The notes under the pieces are model-generated. The model saw nothing but the letters and a program-made list of their open reading frames with translations. It did no database searches and had not been told where the DNA came from. A program made the translations under genes and the position numbers. 64,000 nt of DNA from CAILHX01 sp964511385 (GTDB lineage: Bacteria; Pseudomonadota; Gammaproteobacteria; Burkholderiales; Methylophilaceae), in contig CAZEFE010000003.1 of NCBI GenBank assembly GCA_964511385.1, positions 62,001 to 126,000 of the forward strand, written 5' to 3'. This document shows, piece by piece, positions 26,582 through 35,701 of this stretch; position 1 is the stretch's first letter; every line of letters starts with the position of its first letter.

Positions 26582-27772
26582 ATGTCATTTGATTTTGAAA
26601 TTATTGACCGTCCCGCTGACAAGGCGGTAATCAAGGTCATGGGTGTGGGCGGTTGCGGCGGCAACGCGGTCGAACACATGATAGACATGGGGGTGTCCGG
26701 GGTTGAGTTCATCAGCGCCAACACCGATATCGGCGCGCTTAACCGCAGCCGTGCCGAAGTGCAACTGCAACTGGGGCCGGATCGTACCCGCGGCCTGGGC
26801 GCGGGCGGCAAGCCGGAAGTGGGTCGCGAGGCGGCAATGGAAGACCGCGACCGCATTGAAGACATCATCCGCGGCGCCGACATGCTGTTTATTGCCGCCG
26901 GCATGGGCGGCGGCACCGGCACCGGCGCCGCGCCGGTGGTGGCAGAAATCGCCCGCGAAATGGGCATTCTGACCGTTGCTGTGGTGACTAAGCCGTTTTC
27001 CTTTGAAAACAACCGCAAGGTGCTGGCCGAAGACGGCATCGCCATGCTGACCAAGCATGTGGATTCGCTGCTGGTGGTGCCCAACGAACGCCTGATGGAA
27101 GTACTGGGCGGCCGGGTGACGCTGAAGGAAGCCTATCGCGCCGCCAATGGCGTGTTGCACAGCGCGGTTTCCGGTATCGCCGAAATTATCAACGGTTACG
27201 GCCAGGTGAACGTGGACTTTGCCGACGTACGCACGGTGATGGGCGAAAACGGCATGGCGATGATGGGATCTGCCACTGCCTCCGGCGAAAACCGTGCGCG
27301 CGACGCGGCAACACAGGCGGTCAACAGCCCGTTCCTGGAAAACGTCAACCTCAAGGGTGCGCGCGGCGTTCTGGTGAATATCTCCGCCAGCGAAGAGACT
27401 TTCATGATGGACGAGTTCTACGAAGTGATGAACACCATCAAGGAGTTCACCGCGGATGACGCTTCGGTGTATTACGGCAACGTGTTCGACAACTCGCTGG
27501 GCGACAACCTGCGCATCACGCTGGTTGCCACCGGCCTGAGCGGCGCATCTTCGCAGAAAGTGCGACCAACCCTGGCCGTGAGCAACGATTGGGCAAATGC
27601 TGTTGGCCGTACCGGCACGCATGACGAGCCGATCATGTTCGGTGGTTTCGAAGAAAGTAACGGCATTCCTGCCGTGATGCAGAGCAACCGCCGGGCACAG
27701 GCGGATGTAATGCGCAGTTCCGGCATTGATGAGACCGACATTCCGGCGTTTTTGCGCAAGCAGGCCGATTAA
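26582..27772 (+). CDS. ftsZ: Cell division GTPase FtsZ
   Basis: A 396-residue tubulin homologue forming the Z ring. GVGGCGGNAV near the N terminus, the tubulin signature GGGTGTGAAP, and the T7 loop NVDFADVRTVM are present. A variable linker leads to the conserved C-terminal peptide DIPAFLRKQAD that binds FtsA. Preceded by an 88-bp spacer with a strong AAGGAG ribosome site, fitting its need for higher expression. Confidence 0.98.
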   Translation: MSFDFEIIDRPADKAVIKVMGVGGCGGNAVEHMIDMGVSGVEFISANTDIGALNRSRAEVQLQLGPDRTRGLGAGGKPEVGREAAMEDRDRIEDIIRGADMLFIAAGMGGGTGTGAAPVVAEIAREMGILTVAVVTKPFSFENNRKVLAEDGIAMLTKHVDSLLVVPNERLMEVLGGRVTLKEAYRAANGVLHSAVSGIAEIINGYGQVNVDFADVRTVMGENGMAMMGSATASGENRARDAATQAVNSPFLENVNLKGARGVLVNISASEETFMMDEFYEVMNTIKEFTADDASVYYGNVFDNSLGDNLRITLVATGLSGASSQKVRPTLAVSNDWANAVGRTGTHDEPIMFGGFEESNGIPAVMQSNRRAQADVMRSSGIDETDIPAFLRKQAD

Positions 27773-27830
27773 ACTGTTATTGAATCAAGGCGAAATCTGC
27801 CTGTCTCATCCGTACCCGAACCAGTGCGGT

Positions 27831-27861
27831 TTGCCGGAGATGGGCTGATTTATGCTATGAT
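27831..27861 (+). promoter_or_regulatory. Candidate extended -10 promoter of lpxC
   Basis: TTGCCG (27831-27836) and TATGAT (27856-27861) are 19 bp apart; the -10 is preceded by TGC, giving an extended -10. It lies 42 bp upstream of the lpxC start in the 131-bp ftsZ-lpxC spacer. Confidence 0.5.
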
Positions 27862-27903
27862 TCAGTCAGTTAGTTGCGATCTGGAACGATGTAAGGAATA
27901 CAG

Positions 27904-28818
27904 GTGTTAAGGCAGCGCAGTCTTAAAAATATCATCCGCGCCACCGGCGTGGGTCTGCATACCGGCGACAAGGTGTATCTCACCTTGCGCCCGGCCGCGC
28001 CTAACACCGGCATTGTGTTCCGTCGGGTTGACCTGCCCGAGCCCGTTGAAATCAAGGCCGCGCCAGACCATGTCCACGATACTCGCCTGTCCTCCACCCT
28101 GGAATACAACGGGGTCAGAGTGGGTACCGTGGAACACCTGATGTCTGCGCTCGCGGGGCTGGGCATCGACAACATCTACATTGATCTGTCGGCCTCGGAA
28201 CTGCCGATCATGGACGGTAGCGCCGGACCGTTTGTGTTCCTGCTGCAATCGGCAGGCATCATCGAACAAAACGCACTGAAAAAATTCATCCGCGTGAAAA
28301 AACCGGTTGAAGTGCACGATGGCGACAAATGGGTACGCTTCGAGCCCTACAATGGCTTCAAGATGGACTTCACCATCGATTTCGCGCACCCGGTATTCGA
28401 ACATTCCAGCCAGCGCGTGGCCATCGACTTTGCCGAAAACTCCTACGTCAAGGAAATCAGCCGGGCTCGTACGTTTGGATTCATGCGCGAAGTGGAAGCG
28501 CTGCGCGCCATGGGGCTGGCTCGCGGCGGCAGCCTGGATAACGCCGTGGTGCTGGACGAATACCGCATCCTCAACAGCGATGGCCTGCGCTACGAAGACG
28601 AGTTTGTGCGCCACAAGGTGCTGGATGCCATTGGCGACCTATACCTGCTGGGGCATCCGCTGATCGGCGCGTTTTACGCCCACAAATCCGGCCATGCCCT
28701 GAACAACCGCCTGCTGCGCACCTTGCTGGCCGACAACACTGCCTGGGAATACGCCACGTTTGACCGTGACGAAGAAGCGCCGCGCGGCTTTACCCAGCTG
28801 GTCGCCCATCCCGCCTGA
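27904..28818 (+). CDS. lpxC: UDP-3-O-acyl-N-acetylglucosamine deacetylase
   Basis: A 304-residue zinc amidase, the committed step of lipid A synthesis. Zinc-ligand regions are GTVEHLMSALAG and AFYAHKSGHALNNRLL. GVGLHTGDKVYL is typical of the N terminus. GTG start preceded by AAGGA. Last gene of the dcw region, with its own probable promoter. Confidence 0.96.
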   Translation: MLRQRSLKNIIRATGVGLHTGDKVYLTLRPAAPNTGIVFRRVDLPEPVEIKAAPDHVHDTRLSSTLEYNGVRVGTVEHLMSALAGLGIDNIYIDLSASELPIMDGSAGPFVFLLQSAGIIEQNALKKFIRVKKPVEVHDGDKWVRFEPYNGFKMDFTIDFAHPVFEHSSQRVAIDFAENSYVKEISRARTFGFMREVEALRAMGLARGGSLDNAVVLDEYRILNSDGLRYEDEFVRHKVLDAIGDLYLLGHPLIGAFYAHKSGHALNNRLLRTLLADNTAWEYATFDRDEEAPRGFTQLVAHPA

Positions 28819-28836
28819 CCGCACCGGCAAATTCTC

Positions 28837-29019
28837 ATGCTGCTACTGCGCTTCCTCCTGTCCCTCGGCGCCATTTCAGCGCTGGTCGGGGTGGGGGTTT
28901 ACTTCATCACCGGAGATCGCCGCTGGCTGCGCTTTGCCTGGCAGGTCTTCAAATTCGGCCTGGTGCTGGGCCTGATCGCGGTGGCGGTGATTGCCGCCGG
29001 CCGCTTGATCTTGCTGTAA
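28837..29019 (+). CDS. Small two-helix membrane protein
   Basis: Sixty residues with two hydrophobic helices (about 2-23 and 37-57) joined by a short basic loop (TGDRRWLRFAW). The family is not one I can name. It starts 18 bp after the lpxC stop, so it is probably co-transcribed. Confidence 0.6.
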   Translation: MLLLRFLLSLGAISALVGVGVYFITGDRRWLRFAWQVFKFGLVLGLIAVAVIAAGRLILL

Positions 29020-29064
29020 GGAAGCTCTGCCCGTATCTGCTGCGTGGTGTATCCTAATTCGCAT

Positions 29065-31038
29065 ATGTCGCTTTTCCGCCCTAAATTCCTGGTTTCATTC
29101 GTGCTCGCCGCCTCGCTGCTGCTGCTATCCAACAGGCTGCTGGCGGATGACGATGCGTTGTTCAGCGAGGCTTACAGCGCCTACAAGGACAGAAATGACA
29201 AAGCCCTGGCCAGCTACGCCCAGCGGCTGCAAAACTATCCGCTGGCACCCTATCTCGATTACTGGCAAACGCTGCTACGCCTGGAAAACACCAGTACGGA
29301 CACCATGCAGGCGCTGCTGACCCGCTATGCGGACTATCCTTTTAGCGACCGCCTGCGCGCCGAGTGGCTGAAGACACTGGGTAAACAGCAAAACTGGACG
29401 CTGTTCCTGGCCGAGTATCCGAAGCTGGTGAAAGAGGATGCCGCGGTGTCCTGTTATGCCGCACTGGCGCAGCACGCGCAGGGGGATTCTGACGCGTTGC
29501 GCGCGGCCAAATCGCTGTGGCTGGTCGGCACTGACCAGCCCAGCACCTGCGACGCGCTGTTTGCGACCATGCGCAAGCAAGGCGTCATCACCGAAAGCGA
29601 TGTCTGGATCCGCATGCGGATGGCGTTCCGCAACAACCAGATGTCGGTCGCAAAATCCGTCGCGCGCTACCTGACGGAAGCTCCGGACGCCAAAAAACTC
29701 AAACTGTTCGACCGCGTTTATGAAAACCCGCGCCAGGTGCTGGAGAAAAAAACCATCACGCAGAACACCCGCCTGGGCCGCGAACTTTCACTCTATGCAC
29801 TAGGCCGCATTGCGCGCAGCCAGCCGGAACTGGCTGTTGAGCTGTGGGAAAATATCCGCGGCAGCTATTCCCCGCAAGACCAGGCCTACACCTGGGGCTG
29901 GCTCGCCACCCATGCGGCCCGCAGCCATCGCCCGGATGCGCTGACACTATTCAAATCCGCCGGAGACACTCCGCTGGAACCGGAGCAGCATGCGTGGAAA
30001 GCGCGCGCCGCATTGCGTGTAGCCGACTGGGATGCTCTCTATCAAACCATCAGCGCCATGCCCGCAGAAATGCAGGAAGAGCCCGCCTGGCGCTACTGGA
30101 AGGCCTATACGCTCAAGAAAAACGGCAATACCGTGGCCGCCAATGCACTCCTGCTGCCGCTGGCAAAAGAGCCAAGCTATTACGGCCTGCTCGCCCAGGA
30201 AGCGCTGGGCAACATCATCAGCGCGCCGCCTATCACCTACCGCGCCACAGAAGCCGACGTTGCGGCTATTGAAAAGCTGCCCGCGGTGCAGCGGGCCATG
30301 CTGCTTTACCGCCTGGATCTGCGCTGGGAATCCCGCCTGGAATGGCTGCAGACCATCCGCGACATGGATGATAAGCAGTTGATCGCCGCCGCCGAGTTCG
30401 CTTTTCGCCAGGAATGGTACGACCTGGCCATTAATACCGCTGACAAAACCAAACTCACCCATGACTTTGCCCTGCGCTACCCCACGCCCTACCGCGACAT
30501 GATGCAGGCGTACAGCAAGGAAAACCAGTTGGATGAAGCCTGGGTCTACGGGCTGATTCGCCAGGAGAGCCGCTTCATCGCCCGGGCGCGCTCCGGCGTT
30601 GGTGCCGCAGGCCTGATGCAGGTGATGCCGGCCACCGCGCGCTGGATTGCCAAGCGCATCGGCTTTGGCCAGTATCATGACAACATGATCCACCAACTTA
30701 CAACCAACATTCAGTTTGGCACCTATTACTTGCGCCACGTGCTGGAAAGCATGAATGGCCAGCCGGTGATGGCGACGGCGGCTTATAACGCCGGACCGGG
30801 GCGCGCCAAACGCTGGGCTGACAAAGCGCCGCTGGAAGGGGCCGTTTACACCGAAACGATTCCGTTTAACGAAACGCGCGACTATGTCAAAAAAGTGATG
30901 GGTAACGCACAATATTACGCGCGCAGGCTGGGAACGCAGGCGCAAACCCTCACCCAACGGTTGGGGACGGTTGGAGGTGCCGACAGCGCAAAAGTCGAGC
31001 CTACCGAGCCGGGAGGAGCCGAAGCAAACAACGAGTAA
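29065..31038 (+). CDS. slt: Soluble lytic murein transglycosylase
   Basis: About 657 residues: a signal peptide (about 1-28, ending RLLADDD), a long alpha-helical superhelix, and a C-terminal SLT goose-lysozyme-like domain with the catalytic glutamate in IRQESRFIARARS followed by GLMQVMPATA and AYNAGPGRAKRW. It cleaves glycan strands to 1,6-anhydro-MurNAc ends. ATG at 29065 is preferred over GTG at 29044 because it gives a proper signal peptide. The tail is low-complexity. Confidence 0.93.
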   Translation: MSLFRPKFLVSFVLAASLLLLSNRLLADDDALFSEAYSAYKDRNDKALASYAQRLQNYPLAPYLDYWQTLLRLENTSTDTMQALLTRYADYPFSDRLRAEWLKTLGKQQNWTLFLAEYPKLVKEDAAVSCYAALAQHAQGDSDALRAAKSLWLVGTDQPSTCDALFATMRKQGVITESDVWIRMRMAFRNNQMSVAKSVARYLTEAPDAKKLKLFDRVYENPRQVLEKKTITQNTRLGRELSLYALGRIARSQPELAVELWENIRGSYSPQDQAYTWGWLATHAARSHRPDALTLFKSAGDTPLEPEQHAWKARAALRVADWDALYQTISAMPAEMQEEPAWRYWKAYTLKKNGNTVAANALLLPLAKEPSYYGLLAQEALGNIISAPPITYRATEADVAAIEKLPAVQRAMLLYRLDLRWESRLEWLQTIRDMDDKQLIAAAEFAFRQEWYDLAINTADKTKLTHDFALRYPTPYRDMMQAYSKENQLDEAWVYGLIRQESRFIARARSGVGAAGLMQVMPATARWIAKRIGFGQYHDNMIHQLTTNIQFGTYYLRHVLESMNGQPVMATAAYNAGPGRAKRWADKAPLEGAVYTETIPFNETRDYVKKVMGNAQYYARRLGTQAQTLTQRLGTVGGADSAKVEPTEPGGAEANNE

Positions 31039-31051
31039 CAAAGGGGCGACC

Positions 31052-31993
31052 ATGCAAGTTAACACCGTTTGTGTCCTGGGCGGAGCCGGGTTCATCGGCC
31101 GCCACGTCGTGCGCGAGCTCGATCGCGTCGGCTATACAATCAAGGTACTCACGCGCCGGCGGGAAAACGCCAAACACCTGATCCTGCTGCCCAATGTCCA
31201 AGTCGCCGAATGCGACATCATGAACGATACCGCCTTGCACGATGCCGTCAAAGGCAGCGATGCCATCATCAACCTGGTCGGCGTCCTGCACCAGAGCCGC
31301 CGCGCACCGTTTGAGACCATGCACGGCGATTTGCCGCGCCGCTTGGCTGCCATCTGCAAGGATGTCGGCATTCGGCGCCTGATCCAGATCAGCGCACTGC
31401 ATGCCAGCAGCGCCGCACCGAGCATTTACCTGCGCTCCAAAGCCATGGGTGAAGCCGCCATCAAAACCTCAAAATTGGATTGGACAGTATTCCGTCCTTC
31501 CGTCGTATTTGGCGAAGGCGACAATTTTCTCAACCTGTTTGCCAAAATTGCCAGGGTGGCGCCCATCATCCCGCTCGCTGCACCCGATGCAAAATTCCAA
31601 CCTATCTGGGTGGAAGATTTGGCCCGCGCCATCGTTTCCAGCGTCAACAATCCGCAAACCTGGCGTCAGTGCTACGACATGTGCGGCCCCAGCATCTACA
31701 CCATGCAACAGCTGGTGGCCTTTGCTGCCAAGGCAGTGGGCGCCAACCCTTGCATCATCGGCCTGAACAGCCACCTGTCGTATTTGCAGGCGCTGCTCAT
31801 GGAACTGCTGCCGGTGCCGCTGATGAGCCGCGACAATCTGCGCTCTACTGAAATCGATAGTGTCAGTACCAGCCCGTTCCCAGCCGTCTTCGGCATCACG
31901 CCGACCGCGCTCGAAGCCATTGCCCCGCGCTACCTCTCCAGCGCCACACCGCGCACCAGCTACCTGCGCTACAGACAGAACGCCGGCAGATAA
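31052..31993 (+). CDS. NDUFA9-like NAD(P)-binding protein (extended SDR family)
   Basis: A 313-residue atypical extended short-chain dehydrogenase/epimerase. The Rossmann motif VLGGAGFIGRHVV is intact but the catalytic YxxxK is replaced by YLRSKAMGE, as in the NDUFA9 (complex I 39-kDa subunit) group. Bacterial members are thought to act in complex I or quinone-related processes, but none of that is shown here. AAGGGG ribosome site 6 nt upstream; it is 14 nt after slt and 1 nt before cca. Confidence 0.82.
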   Translation: MQVNTVCVLGGAGFIGRHVVRELDRVGYTIKVLTRRRENAKHLILLPNVQVAECDIMNDTALHDAVKGSDAIINLVGVLHQSRRAPFETMHGDLPRRLAAICKDVGIRRLIQISALHASSAAPSIYLRSKAMGEAAIKTSKLDWTVFRPSVVFGEGDNFLNLFAKIARVAPIIPLAAPDAKFQPIWVEDLARAIVSSVNNPQTWRQCYDMCGPSIYTMQQLVAFAAKAVGANPCIIGLNSHLSYLQALLMELLPVPLMSRDNLRSTEIDSVSTSPFPAVFGITPTALEAIAPRYLSSATPRTSYLRYRQNAGR

Positions 31994-31994
31994 C

Positions 31995-33206
31995 ATGGAA
32001 GCTTATTGCGTCGGCGGCGCCGTCCGCGATGAATTGCTGGGCCTGCCCGTCAAGGATCGCGACTGGGTGATCGTCGGCGCCACGCCGGAGCAGATGGAAG
32101 CCAAGGGATTTAGGGCCGTCGGCAAGGATTTCCCGGTATTCCTGCACCCGGAGACACATGAAGAGTATGCGCTCGCCCGCACCGAACGCAAGACTGCGCG
32201 CGGATACAAGGGGTTTCAGGTGTATGCCACCCCGGATGTTACGCTGGAACAGGACCTGGCCCGGCGCGACCTGACTATTAACGCCATCGCCAAGGGTAGG
32301 GACGGCCAACTGATAGACCCCTACCACGGCCAACGCGACCTCACCGCCAGGATATTCCGCCATGTCAGCGAGGCGTTTGTCGAAGATCCGGTCAGGATTC
32401 TGCGCCTGGCGCGCTTTGCCGCCCGCCTTGCCGATTTTACCGTGGCCGATGAAACCATGGCCCTCATGCGCGAGATGGTGCAAAACGGCGAAGTGGACGC
32501 CCTGGTACCGGAACGCGTGTGGCAGGAATTGGCACGCGGCCTCCTGGAGGCCAAACCCTCGCGCATGTTCGAGGTACTGCGCGAATGCGGCGCACTGAAA
32601 GTACTGCTGCCGGAACTGGATCGCCTGTTTGGCGTGCCCCAGCCCGCGCAACACCACCCGGAAGTCGATACCGGCGTACACGTCATGATGGTGGTGGACT
32701 ACGCTGCCGCGCAGAAATACAGCCTGCCCGTCCGGTTTGCCGCGCTCACCCACGACCTCGGCAAGGGCACCACCCCCACCGATGTCCTGCCCCGCCACAT
32801 CGGACATGAAGAACGCAGCGCCAACCTGCTCAAGGAAGTCTGCAAACGCCTCAAGGTCCCCAACGATTGTTCGGCGCTGGCGCACATCGTCGCCAGGTTC
32901 CACGGCAAGATACACGCCGTGTTTGAAATGCGCCCCGGCACCATTGTGCAATTCCTTTACGATACCGATGCGCTGAGGCAACCTGAACGCTTCGAAGAGT
33001 TCCTGCGCGCTTGCGAATGTGATTTCCGGGGAAGGCTGGGTTATATCGATAAGCCGTTTCCGGTGGCAAACCAGTTGCGGGCTTATTTGAAAGCGGCGCA
33101 AGCGGTCAATGCAGGGGCGGTGGCCGCATTACACTCAACGCCGGAAGCGATCAAGGAGGCGGTGTTTCAGGCGAGGGTGGCGGCGATTCAGGAAGTACGG
33201 GAATAA
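31995..33206 (+). CDS. cca: Multifunctional CCA-adding tRNA nucleotidyltransferase
   Basis: A 403-residue class II enzyme that builds or repairs the tRNA 3' CCA. The nucleotidyltransferase head has GGAVRD and RRDLTINAIA. The C-terminal half carries an HD domain (LTHDLGKGTT, HIVARFHGK), so it is the long bifunctional form with phosphohydrolase activity known from E. coli. The real ATG at 31995 follows the previous stop by one base. Confidence 0.94.
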   Translation: MEAYCVGGAVRDELLGLPVKDRDWVIVGATPEQMEAKGFRAVGKDFPVFLHPETHEEYALARTERKTARGYKGFQVYATPDVTLEQDLARRDLTINAIAKGRDGQLIDPYHGQRDLTARIFRHVSEAFVEDPVRILRLARFAARLADFTVADETMALMREMVQNGEVDALVPERVWQELARGLLEAKPSRMFEVLRECGALKVLLPELDRLFGVPQPAQHHPEVDTGVHVMMVVDYAAAQKYSLPVRFAALTHDLGKGTTPTDVLPRHIGHEERSANLLKEVCKRLKVPNDCSALAHIVARFHGKIHAVFEMRPGTIVQFLYDTDALRQPERFEEFLRACECDFRGRLGYIDKPFPVANQLRAYLKAAQAVNAGAVAALHSTPEAIKEAVFQARVAAIQEVRE

Positions 33207-33222
33207 CGGAATTAACAGGGGT

Positions 33223-34740
33223 TCAGGCAACCGCCACCGGTATCCCCGCAATCCTCCCTTTCCACTCCGCCGGCCCGGTTTCATGCACTGACACCCCCTG
33301 GCTATCCACCGCCACGGTCACCGGCATATCCCTCACCTCAAACTCGTAGATCGCTTCCATGCCCAGATCGGGGAAAGCCAGTACGCGGCTGGACCGGATG
33401 GCCTTGGAAACCAGGTAGGCTGCACCACCCACAGCCATCAGGTAGGCCGAGCCGTGCTTGCGGATGGCTTCAATGGCTTCCGGGCCGCGCTCCGCCTTGC
33501 CTACCATGCCGAGCAAGCCGGTTTTTTCCAGCATCATTTCGGTGTAGCCGTCCATCCGCGTTGCCGTGGTGGGGCCGGCGGGGCCGACCACTTCGTCGCG
33601 CACCGGGTCTACCGGGCCAACGTAATAGATGAAGCGGTTGCTGAAATCCACCGACAGCGGCTCACCCTGCGCCAGCAGGGTAGCGATGCGTTTGTGCGCG
33701 GCATCGCGCCCGGTGAGCAGTTTGCCGTTCAGCAATAGCGTCTCGCCCGGTTTCCAGCTTGCCACTTCCTCGCGGGTAATGGTGTTCAAATCCACCCGTT
33801 TAGCCTGGTTGCTGGGCGCCCAATGCACGTCCGGCCAATCATCGAGGTTGGGAGGTACCAGTTGCGCAACGCCGCTGCCATCCAGCACAAAATGCACATG
33901 ACGGGTTGCCGCGCAGTTGGGAATGATGGCGACCGGCAGGGAGGCGGCATGCGTCGGGTAATCCAGGATTTTCACATCCAGCACCGTGGTCAAACCGCCC
34001 AGCCCCTGCGCGCCTATGCCTAGCGCGTTCACCTTGTCATAAATTTCCAGTCGTAGTTGTTCCAGGTGGTTATTGGCGCCACGTACTTTGAGTTCATGCA
34101 TGTTGATGGGCGCCATCAGCGACTCCTTGGCCAGCAGCACGGCTTTTTCCGCCGTGCCACCGATGCCGATGCCCAGCATTCCCGGCGGGCACCAGCCTGC
34201 ACCCATGGCAGGCACGGTTTCCAGCACCCAATCCACAACGCTGTCATTGGGGTTGAGCATGGCCAGATGCGCTTTGTTCTCGGAACCGCCGCCCTTGGCG
34301 GCGATGCTGACTTCCACCGTATTGCCGGGCACCAGTTCCACATGCACCACCGCCGGGGTGTTGTCGCGGGTATTCTTGCGCGCGCCGGCCGGATCGCTCA
34401 CCACCGAGGCGCGCAGCGGGTTGTCATGGCTGGTGTAGGCGCGGCGCACGCCTTCGTTAACCATGTGCTCCAGGCTTAAGCTGCCGTACCACTGCACCGC
34501 CATGCCAACCTTGACAAAGGCCACCACAATACCGGTGTCCTGGCAGATCGGACGCTTGCCTTCGGCACACATGCGCGAGTTGGTGAGTATCTGGGCAATG
34601 GCATCCCTGGCCGCTGGCGATTGCTCGTGCGCGTAGGCTGCGCCCAGGGCGCGGATGTAATCCGCCGGGTGGTAATAGGAAATATATTGCAGCGCATCGG
34701 CAATACTCTGGATAAAATCCTGTTCGCGGATCACGGTCAT
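33223..34740 (-). CDS. fumA: Fumarate hydratase, class I (iron-sulfur)
   Basis: A 505-residue class I fumarase. It hydrates fumarate to malate through an oxygen-sensitive [4Fe-4S] cluster. Cysteine regions PICQDTGIVVAF, GWCPPGMLG and IPNCAATRHVHF are the cluster ligands. The C-terminal beta domain has GPAGPTTATRMDGYT. Last gene of the sdh operon; its ATG overlaps the sdhE stop. The coupling places two successive TCA steps in one transcript. Confidence 0.95.
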   Translation of the reverse strand: MTVIREQDFIQSIADALQYISYYHPADYIRALGAAYAHEQSPAARDAIAQILTNSRMCAEGKRPICQDTGIVVAFVKVGMAVQWYGSLSLEHMVNEGVRRAYTSHDNPLRASVVSDPAGARKNTRDNTPAVVHVELVPGNTVEVSIAAKGGGSENKAHLAMLNPNDSVVDWVLETVPAMGAGWCPPGMLGIGIGGTAEKAVLLAKESLMAPINMHELKVRGANNHLEQLRLEIYDKVNALGIGAQGLGGLTTVLDVKILDYPTHAASLPVAIIPNCAATRHVHFVLDGSGVAQLVPPNLDDWPDVHWAPSNQAKRVDLNTITREEVASWKPGETLLLNGKLLTGRDAAHKRIATLLAQGEPLSVDFSNRFIYYVGPVDPVRDEVVGPAGPTTATRMDGYTEMMLEKTGLLGMVGKAERGPEAIEAIRKHGSAYLMAVGGAAYLVSKAIRSSRVLAFPDLGMEAIYEFEVRDMPVTVAVDSQGVSVHETGPAEWKGRIAGIPVAVA

Positions 34741-35000
34741 GCTTGAGAATCCTCGGCCACGGCACAGGTACGCAATGTAACCAGCAGTGCCTGCTCGTCC
34801 GCTCGCTTGCTATGTTGTTTGCCCACAATCAACTCCCATAATTCGCTATCCGGATAATCCAGCAGGGTATTGAAGCATTGTAACGCCTCGGGCGACAGCG
34901 TCGCATAATGCCTTGCCACAAAACGTTCCAGCACGATGTCCAACTCCAGCAAGCCACGCCGGCAGCGCCAGCGCATGCGTTCCACTTCTGCCGACATCAT
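34737..35000 (-). CDS. sdhE: Succinate dehydrogenase flavinylation/assembly factor SdhE
   Basis: An 87-residue helical protein with the RGxxE signature (RRGLLELD) of SdhE/Sdh5. It helps attach FAD covalently to SdhA. ATG at 35000 overlaps the sdhB stop (ATGA); a second ATG follows at 34997. Usual size for the family. Confidence 0.93.
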   Translation of the reverse strand: MMSAEVERMRWRCRRGLLELDIVLERFVARHYATLSPEALQCFNTLLDYPDSELWELIVGKQHSKRADEQALLVTLRTCAVAEDSQA

Positions 35001-35698
35001 CGCGGCCCGGTGATTTTCATGCGCTTGATTTTGGCAATCGCCAGCGACGGACTCAATCCCTTGGGGCAGGCATCCACACAATTCAGGATGTTGCGGCAGC
35101 GGTACAGCCGTTCCGGCGTTTCCAGATTATCCAGCCGCTGCTGCGCCACCTGATCGCGGCTATCGGCAATAAAGCGGTATGCCTGTAGCAGGCCCGCAGG
35201 CCCCACGAACTGCTCCGGGTTCCACCAGAACGACGGGCAGGCGGTGGTACACGCACCGCACAGGATGCATTCGAACAAACCGTCCAGTTGCGCCCGCTCT
35301 TCCGGTGACTGCAGGCGCTCGGTCTGCGGTAGCGGATCGTGGTTGATCAAGTAAGGCTGGACGGAATGGTAATGTTCGAAGAACTGCGCCATGTCCACCA
35401 CCAGATCGCGCACCACCGGCAGGCCGGGCAGCGGGCGCACCACCACCGGCTGTTTCAGGCTGTCCAGACGGGTGACGCAGGCCAGCGCATTTTTCCCGTT
35501 GATGTTCATGGCGTCCGACCCGCACACCCCTTCGCGACAGGATTTGCGTAGCGTCAGGGTGGGGTCCATCTCGTGGATGCGCAGCAGCGCGTCCAACACC
35601 ATCATGTCGCCAGGCTGCAACGTGACGTCGAAATCCTGCATGCTGGGTTGCGCATCGGTTTCAGGATTGTACCGGTAGACGGAAAACCGCATATTCAT
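34997..35698 (-). CDS. sdhB: Succinate dehydrogenase iron-sulfur subunit
   Basis: A 233-residue SdhB. The N-terminal [2Fe-2S] ferredoxin domain has CREGVCGSDAMNING; the C-terminal domain has CILCGACTTACP and CRNILNCVDACPKGL for the [4Fe-4S] and [3Fe-4S] clusters. It passes electrons from SdhA FAD to quinone. It lies 3 nt after sdhA. Confidence 0.97.
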   Translation of the reverse strand: MNMRFSVYRYNPETDAQPSMQDFDVTLQPGDMMVLDALLRIHEMDPTLTLRKSCREGVCGSDAMNINGKNALACVTRLDSLKQPVVVRPLPGLPVVRDLVVDMAQFFEHYHSVQPYLINHDPLPQTERLQSPEERAQLDGLFECILCGACTTACPSFWWNPEQFVGPAGLLQAYRFIADSRDQVAQQRLDNLETPERLYRCRNILNCVDACPKGLSPSLAIAKIKRMKITGPR

Positions 35699-35701
35699 TA
35701 C